Shown here: one piece after another, positions 15,582 to 22,994 of the stretch | Layout: the number at the start of each line of letters is the position of its first letter | Position numbering within the stretch: position 1 is the stretch's first letter | DNA from: CAZHFA01 sp964534945 | Lineage (GTDB): Bacteria; Bdellovibrionota_C; UBA2361; CAKMMH01 | Length of the DNA: 23,491 nt | Assembly (NCBI GenBank): GCA_964534945.1 | Contig: CAZHSB010000026.1 | Location: 1 to 23,491, forward strand | Reading direction: 5' to 3' | Program-made: the position numbers and the translations under genes | Notes under the pieces: generated by a model | Databases searched by the model: none | Seen by the model: the letters and a program-made list of their open reading frames with translations, nothing else | What the model was told of the DNA's origin: nothing

Positions 15582-15956
15582 AACGAGATCTCCTAATAAA
15601 AAAATAAAACAAAGAACAAATTTCTTAAGAATTATGGTCCTTTTATTTGTTCGATGCAGTTAAGTTAACCAAGGTATCAGAATCGGTAAAAAAAAAATTT
15701 TTCTAAAGACGACTTAAAACAATGTTATATATTTTTTGACGTATGTTTTTAAATTATAGAAATATTAATAAATAGTTAACTATAGCTATTTGATTTTTGT
15801 ATTTAATTTTCCCCTGCCTTAGCTTTTATTAAAATTTATTACGTTTTATAGCTGGTTTTTTCGCTGTTAAGAGAATCGTTTAGGCATACTTTTCATCATA
15901 CATAACGAAAGAAAGTTGTATATAACTAATTGTTTTTACAGTTAAGGGATCGCAAT
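15582..15956. other. 375-bp AT-rich divergent region (pilin / signalling operon)
   Basis: No gene is supportable here. It holds the pilin SD, a run of ten A (about 15690-15699), a 12-bp perfect palindrome ATAGTTAACTAT (15772-15783), which could be an operator, and TTGTATATAACT (15916-15927), repeated before flgM, as a possible -10. I found no convincing sigma-54 site: the GG and GC on the pilin side are 11 rather than 10 bases apart. Confidence 0.55.
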
Positions 15957-16292
15957 ATGGAAAAAAATTGGATTAAATATGATTTAAGAAACCCAAAATT
16001 TAGAAAAACCCTTGAGAGATTAGGCTTGCTAGAAGACATGAAAGAGCATGATCTCTGTGCAAAAAACATTCAAGAATTAAAACTAATCATCAGTAGTATG
16101 AAAGAAGTGCTCCTAACATTAAACCAAAAAGAAAATCTAACATTACAGGATAAACTCTTCTTACAAAAAGAATATGATAATTTAAAAAATAGATATCAAA
16201 CATTATTATCTTCAACAAATTTTAGTATTTTAAAAAAAGTTCAAACAAAATTAGAAACCATTGCAGATAACAAAATTAGGATTATAAATTAA
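15957..16292 (+). CDS. Small coiled-coil protein heading the signalling operon
   Basis: 111 aa from the ATG at 15957, preceded by AAGGGA at a spacing of about eight; an upstream Met at 15930 lies before the SD and is rejected. The protein is hydrophilic and helical. It starts MEKNWIKYDLRNPKFRKTLE and has heptad-like stretches in IQELKLIISSMKEVLLTLNQKEN and LFLQKEYDNLKNRYQTLL. No signal peptide and no recognised family. Its stop is 17 bp before the histidine kinase gene on the same strand, so cotranscription is likely. That position suggests a partner or modulator of the kinase, but nothing in the sequence proves it. Confidence 0.6.
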   Translation: MEKNWIKYDLRNPKFRKTLERLGLLEDMKEHDLCAKNIQELKLIISSMKEVLLTLNQKENLTLQDKLFLQKEYDNLKNRYQTLLSSTNFSILKKVQTKLETIADNKIRIIN

Positions 16293-16309
16293 AAATAAAG
16301 AATGCAATT

Positions 16310-18064
16310 ATGACCACTTCAAAAAGTTTATCAGAAAAAGAAAAAAAAATCTCGGAGTTATCAGAAAGACTAAAACTTTTAAATGAAATTAATCAATTAA
16401 TTTCTTCTAACACACCATTAAATAGAATCGTTAAAAATTTAACTAGCGAATGTGCTCTTAGGTTTTCTTCCGATTTATCGTTAGGATTTATATTAAAGGA
16501 TAATGAACAATTTGAAATTATGGGAAGCTTTGGTTGCCCTCCTACAATGTTACCACAATATATCAAGATTGCTGGTTGCAATATTTTAGAACAGGTAATA
16601 AGAGTTGGTGGTCACTTTTCTATAAATAATTTAAAAGATCAGATAACCTCACTAGAATTTTTGTCGACATTGAAAATAAAATCTCTTGAATGTTGCTGCC
16701 TTGAAATAAAAGAAGAGGTATTTGGAGTTTTTATAATCGGTTATAAAACTGAACACTCAATGGAGCATAATGATATTTTAAAATTTGATGAATTTATACA
16801 AGCTTCCACCTTAGCAATTGCAAACGCAAGGAACCATGAACAAATAAAAGAATATACATATAGGCTTGAAGAACTCGTCCAAGAAAGAACTAAAAATTTA
16901 GAAGTGCAAACTTTAAAAGCTCAAGAAGCCAATCAAGCAAAATCACGATTCTTGGCTAATATGAGCCATGAGCTAAGAACACCACTTACAGCAATTATAG
17001 GATATGCCAATATTTTATCAGATGGAATCTTAGGAAATCTAGAAAAAGATCAAAAAGAAGCAATCGATGCTATCTGTAAATCTGGAGATCATTTAAAACT
17101 TCTAATTGATGATGTCTTAAACTTAGCGCGCATAGAATCTGGAAAAGAAGTTTCTAATCCACAAAGTTTTAATTTAAAATCAGCACTTGAAGAATCTTAT
17201 GACCTTATTGTCCAAACTGCAGAAGCAAAAAACATTACTCTCTATAAAGTTACATTGCCTGAAAGTTTAAAAGATATAAATATTTATTTTGATCCAAAAC
17301 ATTTTAAACAAATAATGGTCAATCTTTTATCAAATGCTATAAAATACACACACGACAAGGGAGAAGTAAGAATCCATGCCAAGAAAGAGACTGATTTTAT
17401 AAGAGTCTCTATTTCAGATACAGGTGTTGGAATTCCTCAAGACAAGATTGAAACTCTTTTTGAAAGGTTCGAACGAGGTGTAGATGAATACAGCAAAAAT
17501 CAAGTTGGAACAGGCATAGGACTTAATTTAACTAAAAAACTTATTGAATTAAATGGAGGAGAAATAGCAGTTGAAAGTACCGTTGGAGAGGGATCAACTT
17601 TTTCCTTTATAGCTCCACTATCCCAAGAAAACATTGAGGAAACAGAAATTGTAACAAAGGAATCTTTAATTTCAAAGTTAGGTGGTTTGTCAATTATGTT
17701 AATTGATAACAATAAAGATTCTTGTAATGTTATTGAAAATATTTTAAATATTGCAGAAGCAAAAACTTTTATAAGGAATTCTTTTAAAGATGCAATGTTA
17801 GATACAGAAAGTATAGAGCCTGATTTAATAATTTGCGACACAAAAATTAACGAAGAAAATGGTATAGATTTTATTCGTCAATTAAAAAACTCATCAAGCA
17901 ATCTTTCTAAAATTCCAGTAATCGTTGTAAGCGCATCTGCTTTTGAAGAAGATAAAATTGATGTTTTACAAGCTGGAGCTTCAACGTTTATTCCTAAGCC
18001 TTTTAAACCAATAAATTTAATAAAGACTATAAGACAATTAACTTTAAGCAGGGTGATTGCATAA
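16310..18064 (+). CDS. Hybrid sensor histidine kinase (GAF - HisKA - HATPase - receiver)
   Basis: 584 aa, soluble. A short coiled coil (about 5-30) leads into a GAF-like sensor domain (about 35-175; LGFILKDNEQFEIMGSFG and EVFGVFIIGYKTE are typical). A second coiled coil follows (RLEELVQERTKNLEVQTLKA). The HisKA motif FLANMSHELRTPLTAIIG has phospho-acceptor H220. The ATPase domain has NLLSNAIKY (N-box, N338/N342), D370 in DTGVGIP, and GTGIGL (400-405). The C-terminal receiver domain has the phospho-acceptor aspartate D510 in IICDTKI, S541 and K563 in IPKPF. Its acidic pocket is D466-N467 rather than the usual two acids, so phosphorylation might be weak or altered. No transmembrane segment: a cytosolic signal is likely. 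It sits in an operon with a small coiled-coil protein and an HDOD-GAF protein. Confidence 0.9.
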   Translation: MTTSKSLSEKEKKISELSERLKLLNEINQLISSNTPLNRIVKNLTSECALRFSSDLSLGFILKDNEQFEIMGSFGCPPTMLPQYIKIAGCNILEQVIRVGGHFSINNLKDQITSLEFLSTLKIKSLECCCLEIKEEVFGVFIIGYKTEHSMEHNDILKFDEFIQASTLAIANARNHEQIKEYTYRLEELVQERTKNLEVQTLKAQEANQAKSRFLANMSHELRTPLTAIIGYANILSDGILGNLEKDQKEAIDAICKSGDHLKLLIDDVLNLARIESGKEVSNPQSFNLKSALEESYDLIVQTAEAKNITLYKVTLPESLKDINIYFDPKHFKQIMVNLLSNAIKYTHDKGEVRIHAKKETDFIRVSISDTGVGIPQDKIETLFERFERGVDEYSKNQVGTGIGLNLTKKLIELNGGEIAVESTVGEGSTFSFIAPLSQENIEETEIVTKESLISKLGGLSIMLIDNNKDSCNVIENILNIAEAKTFIRNSFKDAMLDTESIEPDLIICDTKINEENGIDFIRQLKNSSSNLSKIPVIVVSASAFEEDKIDVLQAGASTFIPKPFKPINLIKTIRQLTLSRVIA

Positions 18065-18066
18065 TC

Positions 18067-19542
18067 GTGGTAGAGAAAAAAGAACAAAACATAACTAGTG
18101 AAAAATTTTTAGCTCGCTTAAAAAAAGGATTACAAGTAGATGGAGATTTCCCTGCTTGTGCAAAATTTGTGAATGAAATAAGAGCATTGGCAGGAAGCCA
18201 AACATCTTCTAGTAGTAAAATTGCAGAAACAGTATTAAAAGATCCTGCGGTAAGTACAAAAATATTATCATTTGTAAATAGTGCTTTTTTCCAAAGGGGC
18301 GCTCCAATTACAACGATAAGTCAAGCCATAGTACACCTTGGAACAAACCAAATCGCAGAGCTTTGCTCTAACTTTACGCTTATTCAAAAATTTGTCCCCA
18401 CAGCCAGAAAAGGTGGCCCATTTGCTATCGCGCTAGAAAGATTAATTGTAGCATCAATTTTAACAAGTTCTATAAATGCTAAGAATTGCCCCAAAAATCA
18501 TCTATCGTCAAAAAGCGATGAAACTAGCTACTTACTTGGAACATTTTCAGAATTAGGATTAATGCTTACTTCATATTATTATCCAAAACTTTTTGAAAAC
18601 GCATATAATAGAAGTAAAGAAAAAAAAATTTCTTTAGACAATAGTATTAAACAATTAACAGGATTTGATCCATTAGAAATAAGTTTAGAAGTTTTAAAAG
18701 CATTGGGGCTACATGGGGAATATTATTCTCAAATAAGAATGGCTCTAGATGTAAAAAATAATAAAATAGATTTAAAATCAGCTTGCTCTGAAAGTAAAAG
18801 TCTTCTTGCTGCAAAGGAAATTGCAAATAACATCATTGATGATAATAATGAAAAATCTTTAGATAATGTAATAAATGACATATCTGAAAAATACACTATT
18901 TCAAAAAATCTCCTAAATACATTATTAACCTCTTTCACTAAAGAATTTTCAGAACATTGTGATGCATTACAAGTTGTTTTGCCAGAAATTCCCCTATTGG
19001 CTTCATTAAAAAAAGAAGAAATTAACAACAAAAAACTTAATATCAAAGATGTAGATAACAATTGTTCTGAAGATTCTTCAAGGAGTTTTGCGCTAGCCTC
19101 AAAATATTTAAATGATATTCAAGAAGCAACAAAAAATGGAGAATCTGTAGCTTCAATTATTACAACAGCCCTAGAAGCGCTCCTTTGGGGACTAAATTTT
19201 GAAAGAGTTTTTCTATTATTAGTTGATCAAAAACGAACAAAAATCAAAGGAAGAATGGGATTAGGAATGAATGAAATCATTCCAGAAAGTATTAGTTTCC
19301 CTATCGATGATAAAAGCCAAAAAATTCCTGTAAAATGTCTTTTAACAGGAAAGATTATAACGAGCGGGGAAATGATTCTTCCTAATGATTCTTCATGCAT
19401 AGCAATTCCTGTTGGAAATAAAAAGATTTGCATCGGTGTTATTTATGCTTCTATTACAGATACTAATTACTTAACTTCACCTTTTGCGATATCTTGCGCG
19501 GAGGTAATTCAAAAATGCCTTGAAAATGTGACTTCTATTTAA
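18067..19542 (+). CDS. HDOD domain protein with C-terminal GAF-like domain
   Basis: 491 aa starting at GTG (18067), two bases after the kinase stop, with GGGTGAT upstream; the two genes are surely co-translated. HDOD domains are HD-related, generally without hydrolase activity, and occur in signalling proteins for motility, chemotaxis and cyclic-di-GMP circuits. The HDOD part covers about 25-225: FPACAKFVNEIRALAG, KIAETVLKDPAVSTKILSFVNSA and ITTISQAIVHLGTNQIAELC are characteristic. A charged linker follows. Residues about 335-485 look like a GAF domain (SIITTALEALLWGLNFERVFLLLVDQKRTKIKGRMGLG). The domain order HDOD-GAF is known in bacterial signalling proteins. It is presumably an output or modulator of the adjacent hybrid kinase. 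No DNA-binding or GGDEF domain is present. Confidence 0.85.
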   Translation: MVEKKEQNITSEKFLARLKKGLQVDGDFPACAKFVNEIRALAGSQTSSSSKIAETVLKDPAVSTKILSFVNSAFFQRGAPITTISQAIVHLGTNQIAELCSNFTLIQKFVPTARKGGPFAIALERLIVASILTSSINAKNCPKNHLSSKSDETSYLLGTFSELGLMLTSYYYPKLFENAYNRSKEKKISLDNSIKQLTGFDPLEISLEVLKALGLHGEYYSQIRMALDVKNNKIDLKSACSESKSLLAAKEIANNIIDDNNEKSLDNVINDISEKYTISKNLLNTLLTSFTKEFSEHCDALQVVLPEIPLLASLKKEEINNKKLNIKDVDNNCSEDSSRSFALASKYLNDIQEATKNGESVASIITTALEALLWGLNFERVFLLLVDQKRTKIKGRMGLGMNEIIPESISFPIDDKSQKIPVKCLLTGKIITSGEMILPNDSSCIAIPVGNKKICIGVIYASITDTNYLTSPFAISCAEVIQKCLENVTSI

Positions 19543-19560
19543 AAAATCCTTTATGCAACA

Positions 19561-20352
19561 TTAAACAAATTTTAATTCCATTTGTTCTACAACATTTAAT
19601 CCCACAAAATCTATAACATCGTCCAACATATCGGTAAATTCTTTTGGCCATGTTGTGTAATCATTTCTAAAGCAAACAATATCATCTATATAAATTTCAT
19701 ATTGCCTAGCTTTCTTACTATTCCCATTTACGATATTAAACAAATTTGCATTATTGTCCCAAGTAACTTCTATAAAATTTTTATTTGTAATTTTTAAAAA
19801 TTCTAAAAAAGATTTTGTAATGAAATCATTGCCACTAGAAATAAAAAACAATTCTGGATTTTCAATACTGTAATATGTTTTTATTGCCTCAATCGCTTTT
19901 AAAGAAGAGAGCATAATTTTTTTTGCCAATTGTAAATTTTTCTTATTCCTAATATCAGGACTTTCCTCACCTAAAAAAGTTTTAAATGATCCTTTGCACA
20001 ACTCATAAACATTTAAATCTTCATAAGAAACATTCATTAATTCATTATCTGGGACTAATAATAATTCTTGTTTTATATACTTTAACGCTTTAGCACTTAA
20101 ATATTTTGACAAATCATCACTTTCCATACACGCCCAATTGGACAAACTTTCCTGAGATGCTATGCAAGAAGCACAAGATAAAAGGCTTCTTCTTTGATTA
20201 ACGGCACAATCTCTATTACATATAGTAAATAAGCCATTGCACTTAAGTTGATATGTACTTTCATAAAATGCACCTATGTATCTTGCAAGCAAATACATAA
20301 ATCCACTTTCTTTTACCAACAAACCATAAGGGGAAAAAAAAGTAATTGCCAT
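19561..20352 (-). CDS. Cys-rich protein, possibly glycan-biosynthesis related
   Basis: 263 aa, no signal peptide. The N-terminus reads MAITFFSPYGLLVKESGFMYLLARYIGAF. A cysteine cluster follows, C38, C45, C49, C60-x2-C63 and C75, in KCNGLFTICNRDC and LLSCASCIAS. Then comes a helical middle and a Rossmann-like second half (LFFISSGNDFITKSFLEFL, then NKNFIEVTWD), ending RNDYTTWPKEFTDMLDDVIDF. The two-half layout with a CxxC cluster reminds me of capsule/LPS glycosyltransferase-like proteins, but I cannot confirm a family. It is the last gene of a three-gene operon, 17 bp after the 234-aa gene, and faces the signalling operon. Function unassigned; the cysteines could bind metal. Confidence 0.6.
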   Translation of the reverse strand: MAITFFSPYGLLVKESGFMYLLARYIGAFYESTYQLKCNGLFTICNRDCAVNQRRSLLSCASCIASQESLSNWACMESDDLSKYLSAKALKYIKQELLLVPDNELMNVSYEDLNVYELCKGSFKTFLGEESPDIRNKKNLQLAKKIMLSSLKAIEAIKTYYSIENPELFFISSGNDFITKSFLEFLKITNKNFIEVTWDNNANLFNIVNGNSKKARQYEIYIDDIVCFRNDYTTWPKEFTDMLDDVIDFVGLNVVEQMELKFV

Positions 20353-20369
20353 TTTAAACTACTCCACTT

Positions 20370-21074
20370 TTATAAAGCAAAACACGATACAATCTTTTTT
20401 GTTGTTGTATCTCTACATAAAATATACGGATTCACTCCCGCTGGAATACCATCTGAAAATTTAAGCACATCTAATGTTCCATTTGCCCAACAAGAATTAA
20501 AAACATTTTTTTTATCATCTGATACTTTTTTTGTGTCTAATTGATATTCTTTTATCGTAAGTTTTGATGACTTCAAATCTTTAATTACACACTCACTATC
20601 AATATTTAGGATATCCGTTTTGAAATCTTCTTGAGAGGCGTTAACAATTATTAAACTTGTTTCAGTTAATACATCATTTAAAACTGGAAAAGATTTTGAT
20701 GAAATTTTTTCTTCTCTATAAACACTTGGATAATAATGAAGAGAAGATGAGTATGACATAAATTCTACAATAGCGCTTGATGGTTCAAAATTTATTGCTT
20801 GCTGTCTTAAAGAAAATTCTATTGAAACTCCTAAAAATCCTGCGTAATCTCCATTTAACGCAGGAAATGCAGAATCAAGCAATACACCTGTTGCCTGATT
20901 AAGACGCGTTCCATCTAACAGAATGCTGCCAGCATTTTCCCCCTCTCCAAAAAGTTCAAGTCTACATGAAATTGGATATGGAGTTGTAGAATTCAACGAT
21001 AACGGAAATAAATGCAACATCGTTTTTAAAGCTTTATTAGATGCACAAAATGAAATCCACTTAATGTTTTTCAT
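20370..21074 (-). CDS. Uncharacterised 234-aa beta-rich protein
   Basis: 234 aa, no signal peptide. It looks rich in beta strands: PISCRLELFGEG, SILLDGTRL, GFLGVSIEFSLRQQAINF, then the downstream SFPVLNDVLTETSLIIVNAS and IKDLKSSKLTIKEYQL. It ends with ILCRDTTTKKIVSCFAL. The order of segments resembles that of the neighbouring 225-aa protein, in which LFLPITF is followed by SSILILSNE and then a strand-rich tail. The two may therefore be distant paralogues of one beta-sandwich fold; the residue identity is too low to be certain. It is the middle gene of the operon (29 bp after the previous gene, 17 bp before the next). I recognise no family and assign no function. Confidence 0.6.
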   Translation of the reverse strand: MKNIKWISFCASNKALKTMLHLFPLSLNSTTPYPISCRLELFGEGENAGSILLDGTRLNQATGVLLDSAFPALNGDYAGFLGVSIEFSLRQQAINFEPSSAIVEFMSYSSSLHYYPSVYREEKISSKSFPVLNDVLTETSLIIVNASQEDFKTDILNIDSECVIKDLKSSKLTIKEYQLDTKKVSDDKKNVFNSCWANGTLDVLKFSDGIPAGVNPYILCRDTTTKKIVSCFAL

Positions 21075-21103
21075 GTATTTTATTTTCTCCCATACAACAT
21101 AAT

Positions 21104-21781
21104 CTAAGCAATTGAAGAAAACACTCCTTCTTCGCTATTATTCTCAATATAATCTAAAATTTGTGCTCCAACTAACGAAACATTTTGAATAGCTGAAAGC
21201 CTTATATATGCCCTTGCTTCAGTTTCATCCATTTCTCCAAAGATTTCTTGGAACTCATTTTTTAAAAAGATAAGCCTTGACCCCATTGCAGATAATGTGA
21301 TGTTTTTCTCTGGGGCTCTGTTACCTTTCAAAATTTTACAACAAACCTGCACTGGGGTCTCAAGCTCATTTGATAATATTAAAATCGAAGATTTGTCCTT
21401 TGAAAAAGTAATTGGTAAAAATAAATTTGTCTTTTCATTAAAATCTTTTAGTTGCGCTATATAGCTTCCTGATTTTTTCATTTGTAATCTAATATAAGAA
21501 TCTATACACTCTTCCATTTCACAAATTAACTGGCAATATTTCAATCCTGATTCAGGTTTACAATCACCCATAAAATTTTCTAAATCAAGAATTAATGGTT
21601 GGGCAGAATTTACAACCATTTTTATTTCATTAATCATCGTTCCATCTGGATCAAAAATCTGCATTTTAACAGTAGACTCATAATCTTCTTTCATATCATT
21701 TGGAATAAAAAAAGCTCGAGATTCAAAATATGGATATCCCGCTATCCAGTATCTTTTTATAACTTTGTTTTGATTTTCCAT
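21104..21781 (-). CDS. Uncharacterised 225-aa protein, first gene of the operon
   Basis: 225 aa, no signal peptide or membrane segment. It begins MENQNKVIKRYWIAGYPYFE and contains strand-like stretches MQIFDPDGTMINEIKMVV, LILDLENFMGD, FLPITFSKDKSSILILSNE and GSRLIFLKNEFQEIF. Several cysteines (DCKPESGLKYCQLICEMEECID) lie in the middle. The end ARAYIRLSAIQNVSLVGAQILDYIENN looks like a strand-helix finish. It resembles the downstream 234-aa protein in segment order. The gene follows 171 bp of AT-rich sequence that includes the gcvH terminator. It probably opens a three-gene operon with the 234-aa and Cys-rich genes. No family recognised. Confidence 0.6.
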   Translation of the reverse strand: MENQNKVIKRYWIAGYPYFESRAFFIPNDMKEDYESTVKMQIFDPDGTMINEIKMVVNSAQPLILDLENFMGDCKPESGLKYCQLICEMEECIDSYIRLQMKKSGSYIAQLKDFNEKTNLFLPITFSKDKSSILILSNELETPVQVCCKILKGNRAPEKNITLSAMGSRLIFLKNEFQEIFGEMDETEARAYIRLSAIQNVSLVGAQILDYIENNSEEGVFSSIA

Positions 21782-21889
21782 AATAAATTTAAAAATTTTA
21801 ATAATACAACGGTTTACATATTACTTTAAATGACTTTAAGTTACAAGTAAGAAGAATGCAAAAATTGAATTTTACGCGACAACCATGCG

Positions 21890-21922
21890 AAAAATAAAAA
21901 ACACAATTTGTGCAACAAATTG
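21890..21922 (-). terminator. Intrinsic terminator of gcvH
   Basis: CAATTTGT (21904-21911) and ACAAATTG (21915-21922) form an 8-bp stem with a 3-nt loop. On the minus strand the stem is followed by a T-rich tail (21890-21901, T6-A-T5). It lies about 31 bp after the gcvH stop. The stem is AT-rich but the T tail is convincing. Confidence 0.7.
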
Positions 21923-21952
21923 ATTTTAAAAAGTTTTTAAAATTTACTAATT

Positions 21953-22333
21953 TTATTTTGATACAAATTCTTCGTATTCTTTTGACGTCATCAAGCTATC
22001 TATTTGAGATTTATCAGAAATTGAAAGTTTAGCAATCCAGCCATTTTTATATGGATCATCATTAACCATATTTGGAAAATCAGATAGCTCTTCATTTGCC
22101 TTAATTACTGTGCCTTTTATTGGACAATAAATATCAGAAGCTGCTTTTGTAGATTCTGCCACAGCCAGTACCGCGTCTTTTTTAAACTCTTCACCCTCTT
22201 TCGGAAGCTCAACAAAAACAATTCCGCCTAATTCAGATTGTGCAAAATCTGTAATACCAACAGTAGCGATATCGCCATCGACACTAACCCATATATGCTC
22301 TTTTGTGTATTTTAACTCTTGAGGATAATCCAT
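21953..22333 (-). CDS. gcvH: Glycine cleavage system H protein
   Basis: 126 aa, the usual length. GcvH carries the lipoyl arm that shuttles the aminomethyl group between GcvP, GcvT and GcvL. The lipoyl-lysine is K63 in AESTKAASDIYCPIKG, the family motif ESxKAxSD. The N-terminal YTKEHIWVSVDGDIATVGITDFAQ and the C-terminal DPYKNGWIAKLSISD also match. The ATG at 22333 has GGGAG about ten bases upstream. The gene has its own promoter with a perfect TATAAT, an operator-like inverted repeat, and its own terminator, so it is monocistronic. No gcvT, gcvP or lipoylation gene is in the window; they may be elsewhere, or GcvH may serve as a lipoate carrier only. Confidence 0.95.
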   Translation of the reverse strand: MDYPQELKYTKEHIWVSVDGDIATVGITDFAQSELGGIVFVELPKEGEEFKKDAVLAVAESTKAASDIYCPIKGTVIKANEELSDFPNMVNDDPYKNGWIAKLSISDKSQIDSLMTSKEYEEFVSK

Positions 22334-22376
22334 ATAGCTTTTACTCCCTTAATTTCTAGTTTACAAATTTTTATAA

Positions 22377-22425
22377 TAACACTAGTTTCAATTTGTATTA
22401 TAGTGTTACAAAATACAAAATACAA
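22377..22425 (-). promoter_or_regulatory. gcvH promoter with operator-like inverted repeat
   Basis: On the minus strand TATAAT (22402-22397) is a perfect -10, with TTGTAT (22425-22420, 3/6) as a weak -35 at a 17-bp spacing. The inverted repeat TAACACTA (22377-22384) and TAGTGTTA (22401-22408) straddles the -10 and the predicted start site (about 22390). A dimeric repressor bound there would block transcription. Which regulator binds is unknown. Confidence 0.45.
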
Positions 22426-22457
22426 GAAACAATAATAAAAATTAAAAGAAAACATCT

Positions 22458-22865
22458 TTAATTTATTGGTAGTTGCTCTTTTTCCCCTATTTTCATAATA
22501 AGCTCAAAAAGCGGGTCTAAATCTTCTGGTTCATACATTTTTGGGAAATATGCGATAGCCCCATTATCAAGTGCAGAAAATTTTATTGAAGATGAGGGTA
22601 TATCACTTACTAAAATAGTTTTTATATCATTACTTTTTATTTCATGTAAGAAATCCATGCTGTTCATATCTAAGACATGCGCATCTAATATTATTAAGGA
22701 CGGGGTATCTTTCTTTATTTTTTTTAAGGCTTTTTTTGCAGAATTTTCGTAAAAAACTTCTATTTTTCCAGAATAGTTACAAATATCTATATAATCCTTA
22801 ATTGATTTAACATAAGAATCTTGATCGTCAATGACAACCAGTTTGATTTGCTCATCCATAAGCAA
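22458..22865 (-). CDS. Single-domain response regulator (receiver only)
   Basis: 135 aa consisting of one receiver domain, with no output domain. The acidic pair D13-D14 (VIDDQDS), phospho-acceptor D61 (IILDAHV), S87 (LVSDI) and K109 (YFPKMYEP) are all present, so it should be phosphorylatable. Such CheY/Spo0F-like proteins act by protein-protein contact, for example on flagella or in phosphorelays. The start is TTG at 22865, five bases after AGGAGG; an ATG at 22859, eleven bases after it, is the alternative. The SD lies in the 3' arm of a 14-bp hairpin. The nearest kinase in the window is the hybrid kinase 4 kb away, but no sequence evidence pairs them. Confidence 0.88.
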   Translation of the reverse strand: MLMDEQIKLVVIDDQDSYVKSIKDYIDICNYSGKIEVFYENSAKKALKKIKKDTPSLIILDAHVLDMNSMDFLHEIKSNDIKTILVSDIPSSSIKFSALDNGAIAYFPKMYEPEDLDPLFELIMKIGEKEQLPIN

Positions 22866-22867
22866 TA

Positions 22868-22917
22868 TTTCCTCCTTGTTTATCGCACAAGTATTCTATC
22901 GGCAAACAAGGAGGAAA
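22868..22917 (-). promoter_or_regulatory. 5' hairpin that sequesters the SD of the response regulator
   Basis: On the minus strand the leader reads TTTCCTCCTTGTTT, a 22-nt loop, then AAACAAGGAGGAAA: a perfect 14-bp stem. The AGGAGG of the 3' arm (22876-22871) is the SD of the gene starting at 22865. The 5' arm contains CCTCCTT, like the 16S anti-SD. If the transcript starts upstream of 22917, the SD would be locked. The loop holds GCCGATAG (22903-22896), similar to a sigma-28 -10; a start there would leave the 5' arm out. Confidence 0.6.
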
Positions 22918-22959
22918 ATATTAATATTAAATTATACCCCCAATTACAACCACGAAGCA

Positions 22960-22979
22960 CCTAGGGTAGGAGCCCTAGG
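22960..22979. repeat. Short G+C-rich hairpin CCTAGGG/CCCTAGG
   Basis: CCTAGGG (22960-22966) pairs with CCCTAGG (22973-22979) over a 6-nt loop, just after the stop of the partial gene. No T run follows on either strand, so I do not call it a terminator. ATACCCCCAA (22934-22943) nearby also occurs at 239-248 beside the left hairpin array, hinting at a related element. Confidence 0.4.
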
Positions 22980-22994
22980 GTACTAAGATTTCAT

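Noticed and set aside
15600..15700. Sigma-54 promoter for the pilin gene
   Set aside because: The nearest GG and GC pair on the minus strand is 11 bases apart instead of 10, and the flanks do not match.
22334..22457. Glycine riboswitch upstream of gcvH
   Set aside because: The gap is 124 bp, very AT-rich, and shows no paired G-rich aptamer core or terminator; only an operator-like repeat is visible.
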